A stretch of DNA of 7,117 nt, taken from NCBI GenBank assembly GCA_964602735.1, contig CAZRRV010000060.1:1-7117 (forward strand), written 5' to 3'. This document shows, one piece after another, positions 1 to 6,475 of the stretch. The DNA comes from CAZRRV01 sp964602735 (GTDB taxonomy: Bacteria > Bacillota > Clostridia > Oscillospirales > Acutalibacteraceae). Both the position numbers and the translations under genes were made by a program. The notes under the pieces were generated by a model that was not told where the DNA came from, ran no database searches, and saw only the letters and a list, made by a program, of their open reading frames with translations. Each line of letters starts with the position of its first letter. Positions within the stretch are counted from its first letter, which is position 1.

Positions 1-47
1 TGCGGTATCATTCCGCCGCAAAACAAAGCGACAAAGGAGAATGCAGT

Positions 48-788
48 ATGGACACATCCGAAATTGCGCGTCACGATGACTGTGACGACATCTATATCCC
101 CACCCCCGCCGAGACGATCCGCGATATGTTTGCGCATACCGACGGCAGCGGCACGCTTTATATTCGCGAATGGCCCCGCGACGACAGCTATAATGAAGAA
201 AAGGAGCGGTTTTTCCGCTGTACCATGAATTGGACGCAAGCGGATGCGGAAAAACTTATTGCCGAATTCGACGCGCTTTATAAGGCGCTTGAAAAAATCG
301 CCGACCGGTGGGATAGCGAAAAGGAAGAATATAACGTTGACGCACTCTCCGACGAGGTTCGGGAGGTATGGCATACCTACGTCCGCGAGTTTGAGATCGG
401 AGATATTGATGTAAGCCCGGTAGCGGATATTTCCGAACGAATGGTATGGACAGCCGAGGTTCGCTCCATTGCCGAAGAGATGAAGGCCGGCGCCAAACTG
501 TCAAAAGAAGAAAAGGATCTCTACCGCAAGTTCAAAGATACAACCGTCACAGAAGAGGAAGAGGCACTTTATGACGCTTACAGGAAAGCGGTTCACGCCG
601 ACGCGGAGCGCCGTGTGGGCGGGGGCTGTGCCGCATATGATGTGGTGATTCGTGCCATGAGACTGTGTAAACTGCTGGCACTCGGCGCGTCCGAAATCCT
701 CATCCGCAACGAGTCGCAACTGCTCGCGCAGGCTCTGGCGATCCATCGGTTTTGCGGCAGAATGGAAGTTGCGGATAATGCGGAGTAA
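48..788 (+). CDS. Hypothetical acidic helical protein, 246 aa
   Basis: I do not recognise this family and assign no function. The ATG is preceded by AAAGGAG at 33-39 with an 8-base spacer, which fixes the start. The product is rich in Asp and Glu and looks mostly helical, with no signal peptide and no obvious membrane segment, so it is probably cytoplasmic. Residues about 62-95 form a charged helix. Residues 151-166 and 167-182 look like a tandem pair of similar units (LSKEEKDLYRKF and VTEEEEALYDAY). The C-terminal part, about 190-236, is less charged (GGGCAAYDVVIRAMRLCKLL, then GASEILIRNES) and looks like the conserved core. Only 47 bases lie upstream in the window, so its promoter or operon partners cannot be judged. 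It converges on the DUF2779 gene. That it is a real gene is supported by the ribosome site, the length and coherent composition; the function is unknown. Confidence 0.85.
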   Translation: MDTSEIARHDDCDDIYIPTPAETIRDMFAHTDGSGTLYIREWPRDDSYNEEKERFFRCTMNWTQADAEKLIAEFDALYKALEKIADRWDSEKEEYNVDALSDEVREVWHTYVREFEIGDIDVSPVADISERMVWTAEVRSIAEEMKAGAKLSKEEKDLYRKFKDTTVTEEEEALYDAYRKAVHADAERRVGGGCAAYDVVIRAMRLCKLLALGASEILIRNESQLLAQALAIHRFCGRMEVADNAE

Positions 789-800
789 TACTGTCTCACA

Positions 801-843
801 ATAAAAATACAGCCCGTTGTGATCTTTTCAAATCCCAACGGGC
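801..843 (-). terminator. Intrinsic terminator of the DUF2779 nuclease gene
   Basis: GCCCGTTG at 812-819 pairs with CAACGGGC at 836-843, an 8-bp stem. The 16-base loop contains a possible inner GAT/ATC pairing. Read on the minus strand, the stem is followed directly by TGTATTTTTAT (811-801), a fair U-tract. The stem begins 18 bases past the stop codon at 862. On the plus strand no T-run follows, so it should terminate the leftward gene far better than the rightward one. Confidence 0.8.
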
Positions 844-861
844 GAACGGTTGGTTTGCCTG

Positions 862-2400
862 TCAGTTTTCTTCGGCAAGAGGATTTTTGCCCTCCGCCAC
901 CCGTACCAGTTCGGCCCATACCTTTACCATGGCATAGGTGTCAAGCTCACAGTATTTTAAGAGGTTATGCCGTGCCGCCCGGGCTTCGGCGGGCTCCATA
1001 AACTGAATTTTCGGGAAAATCGTCATCGCCTCGCCGCCGTTGTGTACCCCCTCAAGGTTATGGTAGTCGAGGCTCGGGTCGTTCGGGAACAGGGCGGGAA
1101 GTACGCTTTTGATAGAGAAAGAGCCGCCAATCGCGCGGTTGTAATAATAGCCCGACTTGAACGGAACAAGCAGATCTACGATGTGATCCCTTATATTCAG
1201 CAGATGATCCGCCAGATCGGGGAAGATTTCGGCCAGTTCTTTGAGCCTTGTGCATTCAAACGCCTTGTTATAGGCAGTGACGCAGACATCCATGGGAATA
1301 TCCTCGCAAAGCCGCTCGGCAATGGCGCGGCGCGGGTCTTCTCCCGATTCGGCAAGAAATTCCCTGTGCAAAAGTTCCCCGCCCTCATGCTCGATATAAT
1401 GAAGCGAATACTGGAACGGGATCTGGGCGTAAGGCCTCGTGCCGATATAGCGGGGAATCACCGGCTGCACGGTTTCAAAATCCAGAAAATAGAGCGGATA
1501 GGAAAGAGAAGAAAGAAAATCCCGAATGTTGTCTTTTTCTATATAAGTCCCTTTATCGTTGAGCGCGAAATCGATCTGCCGCGCCTGCGTTTCATTCGGA
1601 ATACCGCTGTATTGCAGATCCTCGTAGGAGATAATCCCTTTGCGGTAGCATTCGATCTGCTGGCTGAAGTGCATACCGTACAAATCAAATACCGACCGCT
1701 CGGGGAGGTGCCTTGCGCAGTAGTTCCAAAACCCGCAGAAATAAGGTTTCTTGCAGGCCTCGGACAGATCGATGTTCGGTTCCTCCGGCGAGCACAGCAG
1801 CCGTTCGGCAACGGAAAGGTTTGCGTCGACGTTTTTGATCTCCGCATTGACCGCCGCCGTCACATCGGATACGGTAAAGAGCTTGTGAATATCCAAAGTT
1901 CCGTCAAACACATAGTCGCCGTTGATGCAGACAATATGGCACCCGGTGATCTTAACGCCGCAATGCTCCAGCACATATTTTTGATACGCTGCGTCGGCGA
2001 TATATATAGGCCTGTCGTCCTTGCTGCCGTTATGTTTGGATGAGCTTTTTACCTCGTAGATCGCCCGGCCGTCTCCCTCTTTTTTGAGAATATCCACGGC
2101 GCAGTAGAGTCCGTTGTAATCAAAGGATGCTTCGCAGATGACGGGGGTTCCCTTTTCCGTTTCTTCCCGCGTTTTGGCTATCATGGCGGCAAGATCGAGC
2201 TTATTATCGCCGTCGTATGTCGTGACCTCCGTATAATCGCCGAACAGACCCATGGCGAGATCGCCGACCTCGTTGCCCGCCTCCATACGGGCAAACGCAG
2301 TGTCATCGGTTGTCAGCGTTTCGGGCTTGTATTTCCTCAGCCACGCGATTTTTGGGCATTGCCAAAGTTCGCAGTATTTGGATTTGGCTAAGTAAACCAT
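862..2400 (-). CDS. DUF2779-type predicted nuclease: Cas4/RecB-like domain fused to DEDD exonuclease-like domain
   Basis: The product is 512 aa and probably a cytoplasmic DNA or RNA nuclease. Residues about 1-230 resemble Cas4/RecB-type PD-(D/E)XK nucleases. E44 lies in GNEVGD, D103 in AVDILKK and E116-x-K118 in YEVKSS, with a Q140 region (AAYQKYV) following. Cysteines C15, C216, C222 and C228 (C-x5-C-x5-C) suggest a Fe-S cluster of the Cas4/AddB kind. Residues about 300-500 match the DUF2779 region and have an RNase H-fold exonuclease pattern: D307-x-E309 in YFLDFET, N378 with E382 in AYNKAFE, and Y483-x3-D487 in YCELDTY. The ATG at 2400 has a perfect GGAGGT six bases upstream. The longer in-frame ATG at 2445 lies at or ahead of the predicted transcription start, so I reject it. 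The gene is a single unit with its own promoter and terminator. The family assignment is recalled from motifs; the biological role of such proteins is not known to me. Confidence 0.88.
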   Translation of the reverse strand: MVYLAKSKYCELWQCPKIAWLRKYKPETLTTDDTAFARMEAGNEVGDLAMGLFGDYTEVTTYDGDNKLDLAAMIAKTREETEKGTPVICEASFDYNGLYCAVDILKKEGDGRAIYEVKSSSKHNGSKDDRPIYIADAAYQKYVLEHCGVKITGCHIVCINGDYVFDGTLDIHKLFTVSDVTAAVNAEIKNVDANLSVAERLLCSPEEPNIDLSEACKKPYFCGFWNYCARHLPERSVFDLYGMHFSQQIECYRKGIISYEDLQYSGIPNETQARQIDFALNDKGTYIEKDNIRDFLSSLSYPLYFLDFETVQPVIPRYIGTRPYAQIPFQYSLHYIEHEGGELLHREFLAESGEDPRRAIAERLCEDIPMDVCVTAYNKAFECTRLKELAEIFPDLADHLLNIRDHIVDLLVPFKSGYYYNRAIGGSFSIKSVLPALFPNDPSLDYHNLEGVHNGGEAMTIFPKIQFMEPAEARAARHNLLKYCELDTYAMVKVWAELVRVAEGKNPLAEEN

Positions 2401-2406
2401 AATGTA

Positions 2407-2412
2407 ACCTCC
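2407..2412 (-). promoter_or_regulatory. Ribosome binding site deciding the nuclease start
   Basis: On the minus strand GGAGGT stands six bases before the ATG at 2400. No comparable site precedes the in-frame ATG at 2445, so this site decides in favour of the 512-residue product. Confidence 0.85.
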
Positions 2413-2449
2413 GATCGGATGAATGACGGGACGGGCGCCCGACATTTAT

Positions 2450-2477
2450 ATTATATCGCAAAAGTCTTGGAATTCAA
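2450..2477 (-). promoter_or_regulatory. Sigma-70/A-type promoter for the DUF2779 gene
   Basis: On the minus strand, TTGAAT (2477-2472) and a consensus TATAAT (2455-2450) are separated by 16 bases. The expected transcription start is near 2443, giving a leader of about 43 bases before the ATG at 2400. The promoter lies back to back with the rightward promoter of the phosphatase-like gene; the two -35 boxes are 28 bases apart. I see no clear operator palindrome between them. Confidence 0.72.
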
Positions 2478-2505
2478 TATTGCCGGCGCCGTATGATTGT
2501 ATTTC

Positions 2506-2534
2506 TTGATATGTATTTTCCCGTATGATAAAAT
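2506..2534 (+). promoter_or_regulatory. Sigma-70/A-type promoter for the CX5R protein gene
   Basis: TTGATA (2506-2511) and TAAAAT (2529-2534) are separated by 17 bases. An overlapping TATGAT at 2524-2529 is a second possible -10 box. Transcription should start near 2541, leaving about 39 bases of leader that contain the purine-rich ribosome site before the TTG start at 2580. Confidence 0.68.
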
Positions 2535-2579
2535 AACGGCAGAATAAATTTCCGCAAAACGGGTGGAGGGGGGAGCGGT

Positions 2580-3119
2580 TTGCGCAAAAAAAGTTATATA
2601 AAAAAATACACGATTCACATTTTGGCAATTACCGCCCTGAACGGCGAAACTTTTGATTTGCCCCCCGGGCAAAACGCAATTATTATCTGTACCAATCGAA
2701 AAAATCGATTCATTTCCCAATGTCTGCCGGGAAACACGCTCGTCATGGATTTTCCCGACGTGGAAGACAAACGGTATCCGGGCGCATTCAACAGGGCGCA
2801 CGCAAGAGCAATCATCCGTTTCGTAGGCAATCTGTCCGATGCCGTTACCGATATTTACGTGTGCTGCTCGAAAGGCGGCTCCCGCAGTCCGGCGGTCGCC
2901 GCGGCTCTGCTGCGAATGTCCGGCAGAGATGACGCCGCGGTATGGAAAAACCCTTATTATGTTCCGAATACGCTGGTTTATTTGCGGTTGTGCCGTGAGT
3001 TCGGATTGCCGGCAAACCGGCTCTCCGTAGGGATGAAAACAAAGATGAACGAGCGGGCGTTTCGGAGGGCGAAGGCGGGTAAACCGGTAAAATACGAACG
3101 GTGGCAGATACTCGATTGA
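2580..3119 (+). CDS. CX5R-motif protein, probable tyrosine/dual-specificity phosphatase-like
   Basis: The product is 179 aa. The centre of the protein, IYVCCSKGGSRSPAVAAALL, has the phosphatase P-loop C-x5-R-S, with C96 as candidate nucleophile and R102 as phosphate-binding arginine. The residue before the cysteine is another Cys (C95) instead of the usual His. Upstream, D57 or D60 in MDFPDVED could be the general acid. A helix follows the loop, as in this fold. The C-terminal tail is basic (about 150-176). No signal peptide or membrane segment is visible. Translation appears to start at TTG (2580-2582), preceded by GGAGGGGGGAG at 2565-2575; no ATG fits as well. The gene has its own promoter and ends before a shared bidirectional terminator. 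Substrate is unknown: protein phosphotyrosine, a nucleotide or an RNA phosphate are all possible. Phosphatase chemistry is inferred from the motif alone, and the overall family is not one I can name with certainty. Confidence 0.75.
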   Translation: MRKKSYIKKYTIHILAITALNGETFDLPPGQNAIIICTNRKNRFISQCLPGNTLVMDFPDVEDKRYPGAFNRAHARAIIRFVGNLSDAVTDIYVCCSKGGSRSPAVAAALLRMSGRDDAAVWKNPYYVPNTLVYLRLCREFGLPANRLSVGMKTKMNERAFRRAKAGKPVKYERWQILD

Positions 3120-3138
3120 CGCGCCGCGCGCCCGTAAC

Positions 3139-3170
3139 GAACGGCAGGCTTTTCACGCCCTCCGCCGTTC
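3139..3170. repeat. Imperfect inverted repeat after the phosphatase-like gene
   Basis: GAACGGC (3139-3145) pairs with GCCGTTC (3164-3170). Three further pairs (AGG 3146-3148 with CCT 3159-3161) become possible if two bases bulge. There is no T-run directly after it on either strand. It may be an extra RNA structure ahead of the main terminator or may mean nothing. Confidence 0.35.
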
Positions 3171-3177
3171 CCGATAA

Positions 3178-3213
3178 AAAGCAAAGAGCCGGGACTTCCC
3201 GGCTCTTTGCTTT
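3178..3213. terminator. Bidirectional intrinsic terminator between CX5R gene and hsdR
   Basis: The 16-base arms at 3178-3193 and 3198-3213 pair perfectly around a four-base loop (ACTT). The core of the stem is GAGCCGGG/CCCGGCTC and the outer part is A/T, so reading from either side ends in a T-run: GCTTTGTTT rightward and GCTTTTTAT leftward. It ends two bases from the hsdR stop codon at 3216-3218 and serves both converging genes. Confidence 0.92.
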
Positions 3214-3215
3214 GT

Positions 3216-6200
3216 TTACTCTTCGTTTTTCGGATATTCGATTTCAAAACCGCCGGAGAGGATAAAATCCCGAAGAAGATTATCAACCTTGATATGAACT
3301 TTAGGCGGGATAATTTTAGTGTTCTCAATCTTCTCGAAATATGCTTTTGCTTTCTCTTTGTCTACGGTTTTTTTCAGATCGTCATAACGGCCGAACTCGT
3401 TTAAGTTTGCCGAATTCGGTTTCAGCTCCATCAGATCCCGAAGTTTCGGCTCATCCAATCCCAGAACGGTCGCGATTTTGTGGATTTGATCATCCTTCGC
3501 CCGTGCCATATATTCCGTTATATAATCCCGTAGCGTCTTTCCCTCGGTAATGACGGCGTCTCCCCGCTGAATATCGTGTAGAAAATAATCCGCGTATTTC
3601 TGTTCTTCCTGCGTCAGCGTGGCGAAAGTCTGATGAAGTTCGGTCTTCGCCTGCTCCACGGATTCTTCCGAGGCGCCTTCGCCGCGCAGCTTCAAATATT
3701 TTTCGAAGCGGGAGTTCATATACTCGGCGTCGATTTTCCCGGTGTCGATTTCGGTAATATAGCCCGCGAGGTCATACGGAACCTCGCCGTCGCCCGGCTG
3801 CTTGCGGGCGAAGAGTTCCTTATAACGCAGCGCCAGAATCAGGTAGGTCTTTTCATCGAACGTGATCCCCGTGACTTCCCTGGTTTCCGGCGTCACGTAA
3901 GAAGTTTGCCCCCACGTGAAGCCCTGTATCTTCGCAGCCGCAAGGTATTCGTTAAATTCCTTGAATTGCTTCGCGAATTTTCCGCAAACCGCTTTATCGT
4001 CGGGAAGCTTCTCGTAATTTCCGACGCCGGAGCGGTTAAACAACTGCTCTATATCGAGCCAGAGTTCGTTCATCTTCTTCAGATGCTCTTCGAGATGCGG
4101 GGCGAACAGCCCCGGCGGTTTATCGCCGGAATACAGTTTTACCGCATCGTCTATGTTTCTCTCCATCGTATGGGGCTTGCGATAGTACCTGATCGTTCCG
4201 AATGGTTTATCCGGGCCGAATAAACGGTTCGTCCTCGAAAACGCCTGTATGATGTTCTCGTATTGAAGAACCTTATCCAGATAAAGGGTGTTTACCCATT
4301 TTGAGTCGAAACCCGTGAGCATCTGGTCAACCACAATCAGAATGTCGATTTGCTTTTCGGGATTTTTTTCGATTCTCTCGTACGGCTTTTTATGCGCCAG
4401 CCGCGCGGCTATGTCCTTTTTCATTTTGCCGAAAGATGACAGGCCGAAGTCCTGCCCGTACCGTTCGTTATAATCTTTGATAATTTCGGCCAGACCGTCT
4501 TCTTTGAAAGCGAAGCCGTCTTTGTTGTCGATGTTGGGGTCGAAAAGCGCGGCAACCTTAAGCTGCGGCACCGTATTCTTGAACAGGCGGTAATATACTA
4601 TAGCTTCCGAAATACTGTTTGTGGCGAAAATCGCGTGGAATTTGCCGCCGTTACTCAGCCTTACCCGGTTCTCCGCAATATCCTTTACTACCGCCCCGGT
4701 GTGCTCTTTGCCCCGGTACTGAACATTCGGAATATAGTCTTCTATGCCGTTTATGTAATTGCCGAGTTCATCCTTGTGCCCGGCCATTTTAACCTGCCCG
4801 GAATCCATGTATTTGTAAAATATTCTGCTCTTTTCCGGGTCTGCGATGGCCTCCTCTTCGGTTTTCGCCTTCGCTTTCTCCAGAGCCACAACCCTGCGTA
4901 TATCGCGATCCCTGAATGTGAGAACCTTATACAGGTAAAATCCGAGGACGTTTTGATCGCGAATGCCGTCGGCCAGGCTGTAACTGTGAAGTTCGTTCCC
5001 GAATACGGTTGCCGTTGTGCTCTTATTCTTCTGGTTCTCCTCACGAATGGGGGTGCCGGTAAAACCGAAGAATATCGCCCGCGGGAAGGTGGATTTAATC
5101 GTTATCAGCATTTCGCCGAAGGTCGAACGGTGCGCCTCGTCCACTATGAACACGATCCGCTTTCGCCCTATTTCTTCGATGTCTTTCGCGTTCGGTCCGC
5201 CGGGTTCGTTTTTGATATTGCTCATCTTTTGAATAGAGGTGACGATCATAGTGTCGGCGGGCGCGCTGCTTTTGAGTTTTGTTATGAGAACGCGCGTGTC
5301 CTCGGTAGCCTGAACGGATTCGGTTTCATCCGCGAAGCCTCTGTACTCTTTCAAAGACTGGGTGCCGAGTTCGATTCTGTCCGTCAGAAAAATCACCTTG
5401 TCGGCGTCTTTGGAACTTGCGATAAGCTGGGCGGACTTAAAGCTCGTCATCGTCTTGCCGGAGCCGGTAGTGTGCCACACATAACCTCCGAGCTGATTCT
5501 TTTCATCCCACCGGGTTCCCGCCACCCTGTCGGATATGGCGCTCGCCGCAAAGTATTGGTAACTCCTCATCACCTTTAAGGTTCCGTCGGAATCGTCGGC
5601 GACGGTATAAAACCCGATCAGTTGATGCGCCATGGGAATGGAAAGAAGGGCGGAGGCTACTTTGTCCCAATCGTTTACGGGCAGGTTGTCAAAATCCGCC
5701 CAGTGAAAATAATAATTCGGGTTGAATTGTCCGTCGGGGCCGGGATTGGCGAAGTAGCGCGTCTCTTCCGGCGTCATCGCAACGAAAACCTGAACTAGGG
5801 AGAAGAGCCCGCTGAAAACGCCCTCGTGAGCATATTTTTCGATCTGGTAATACGCCCGGCTTACGGGAATGCCGCTTTTTTTCAGCTCTATGTGAATTAC
5901 CGGCATACCGTTAATCAGTAGCATAAGATCCCCCCGCCGGTCGTTCAGCAGCGGCGATTTTGTGGGGAACTTCGGCTGCCTTACAATCTGGTAGCGGCTC
6001 TGTCCGGCGGCGATTTCCCGGCGGTCGTATATTTTCAAAGATACCTCTTTGCCGAAATGCAGCGTGTCGTCGGGGTTGTCCCGCACGATCGATACGCTTT
6101 TCCCGTTGATAAACCCGTTCAGTTTCACCGGCGTTCTCAGTGTATTTATCTGTTCTAGGATCTGCTCCGTTTCCCCGTCCGTAAGCGGGTAGTCGTTCAA

Positions 6201-6362
6201 CCGGTCGATGCTTCTGTTGTTTTCAAAGAGAATGTCCGCCCAGTTTTTGAGCAGATCCCGCTCGGAGGGGTTTTTCAGAACCTCTTTTTCCCATCCGTTT
6301 TGCGACAGAACTTTAATCAGAGCCTCTTCAAATTCGGACTCGTCGTTAAACACCGTCTGCAT
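3216..6362 (-). CDS. hsdR: Type I restriction enzyme R subunit (HsdR)
   Basis: HsdR is the motor and nuclease subunit of a type I restriction-modification complex. It binds the HsdM/HsdS core at unmethylated sites, pulls DNA using ATP and cuts at a distance. At 1048 aa it is full length for the family (about 1000-1050). The N-terminal nuclease has D145 (RRGDLML), E159-x-K161 (IELKK) and the Q173-x3-Y177 motif. The two RecA-like motor domains follow: Walker A TTGSGKT at 298-304, a DRIEL segment at 328-332, DEAH at 408-411, FTGTP at 434-438, LTGFDSKWVNTLYLDK at 682-697 and QAFSRTNR at 706-713. The rest, about 740-1048, is the helical C-terminal part that docks to the methylase. No frameshift or lost catalytic residue is seen, so it looks active. 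The ATG is used here, but its AAGGAG lies only two bases upstream; GTG at 6353 is an alternative costing three residues. It follows hsdS on the same strand and probably shares its transcript. Confidence 0.97.
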   Translation of the reverse strand: MQTVFNDESEFEEALIKVLSQNGWEKEVLKNPSERDLLKNWADILFENNRSIDRLNDYPLTDGETEQILEQINTLRTPVKLNGFINGKSVSIVRDNPDDTLHFGKEVSLKIYDRREIAAGQSRYQIVRQPKFPTKSPLLNDRRGDLMLLINGMPVIHIELKKSGIPVSRAYYQIEKYAHEGVFSGLFSLVQVFVAMTPEETRYFANPGPDGQFNPNYYFHWADFDNLPVNDWDKVASALLSIPMAHQLIGFYTVADDSDGTLKVMRSYQYFAASAISDRVAGTRWDEKNQLGGYVWHTTGSGKTMTSFKSAQLIASSKDADKVIFLTDRIELGTQSLKEYRGFADETESVQATEDTRVLITKLKSSAPADTMIVTSIQKMSNIKNEPGGPNAKDIEEIGRKRIVFIVDEAHRSTFGEMLITIKSTFPRAIFFGFTGTPIREENQKNKSTTATVFGNELHSYSLADGIRDQNVLGFYLYKVLTFRDRDIRRVVALEKAKAKTEEEAIADPEKSRIFYKYMDSGQVKMAGHKDELGNYINGIEDYIPNVQYRGKEHTGAVVKDIAENRVRLSNGGKFHAIFATNSISEAIVYYRLFKNTVPQLKVAALFDPNIDNKDGFAFKEDGLAEIIKDYNERYGQDFGLSSFGKMKKDIAARLAHKKPYERIEKNPEKQIDILIVVDQMLTGFDSKWVNTLYLDKVLQYENIIQAFSRTNRLFGPDKPFGTIRYYRKPHTMERNIDDAVKLYSGDKPPGLFAPHLEEHLKKMNELWLDIEQLFNRSGVGNYEKLPDDKAVCGKFAKQFKEFNEYLAAAKIQGFTWGQTSYVTPETREVTGITFDEKTYLILALRYKELFARKQPGDGEVPYDLAGYITEIDTGKIDAEYMNSRFEKYLKLRGEGASEESVEQAKTELHQTFATLTQEEQKYADYFLHDIQRGDAVITEGKTLRDYITEYMARAKDDQIHKIATVLGLDEPKLRDLMELKPNSANLNEFGRYDDLKKTVDKEKAKAYFEKIENTKIIPPKVHIKVDNLLRDFILSGGFEIEYPKNEE

Positions 6363-6364
6363 TT

Positions 6365-6370
6365 CTCCTT
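6365..6370 (-). promoter_or_regulatory. Ribosome binding site of hsdR with unusual spacing
   Basis: On the minus strand AAGGAG is separated from the annotated ATG by only two bases, shorter than the usual five to nine. From the in-frame GTG at 6353-6351 the spacing would be 11 bases. Neither is ideal, so the first three residues of HsdR are uncertain, or initiation is deliberately weak. Confidence 0.55.
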
Positions 6371-6410
6371 AACACCCTTTCCGCAGTCGAGTCTTCCGTT
6401 TCCGGGGCCG

Positions 6411-6437
6411 CGGGCGGGGGAGAGTTTTTCCCGCCCG
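6411..6437. other. GC-rich hairpin between hsdS and hsdR
   Basis: CGGGCGGG (6411-6418) pairs with CCCGCCCG (6430-6437), eight G-C pairs around an 11-base loop. It sits within the 113-base gap (6363-6475) between two genes read in the same direction. On the minus strand no T-run follows, so it is not a standard terminator. It could be a transcript-stability or processing element that sets the ratio of HsdR to HsdS. I see no convincing promoter in the gap. Confidence 0.5.
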
Positions 6438-6475
6438 TGCCGTAAAACGTATTATTTTCCCGTTCCCCGCGCCTT

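Noticed and set aside
1..20. Short inverted repeat TGCGG/CCGCA at the left edge
   Set aside because: The stem is only five base pairs, has no T-run and lies at the window edge, so it cannot be told from chance.
967..2043. Long plus-strand open frame of 358 codons opposite the nuclease gene
   Set aside because: It lies wholly antisense to a gene with clear catalytic motifs, and its translation is rich in Arg, Val and Ile without recognisable domains; I see no supporting promoter for it. It is a shadow frame.
2446..2801. Minus-strand frames upstream of the nuclease gene, running through the divergent promoter region
   Set aside because: They cover both promoters and the start of the CX5R gene in antisense, and have no domain content.
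4635..5579. Plus-strand open frame of 314 codons opposite hsdR
   Set aside because: It is antisense to the motor domains of HsdR, and its sequence shows no coherent protein family. It reflects codon bias of hsdR.
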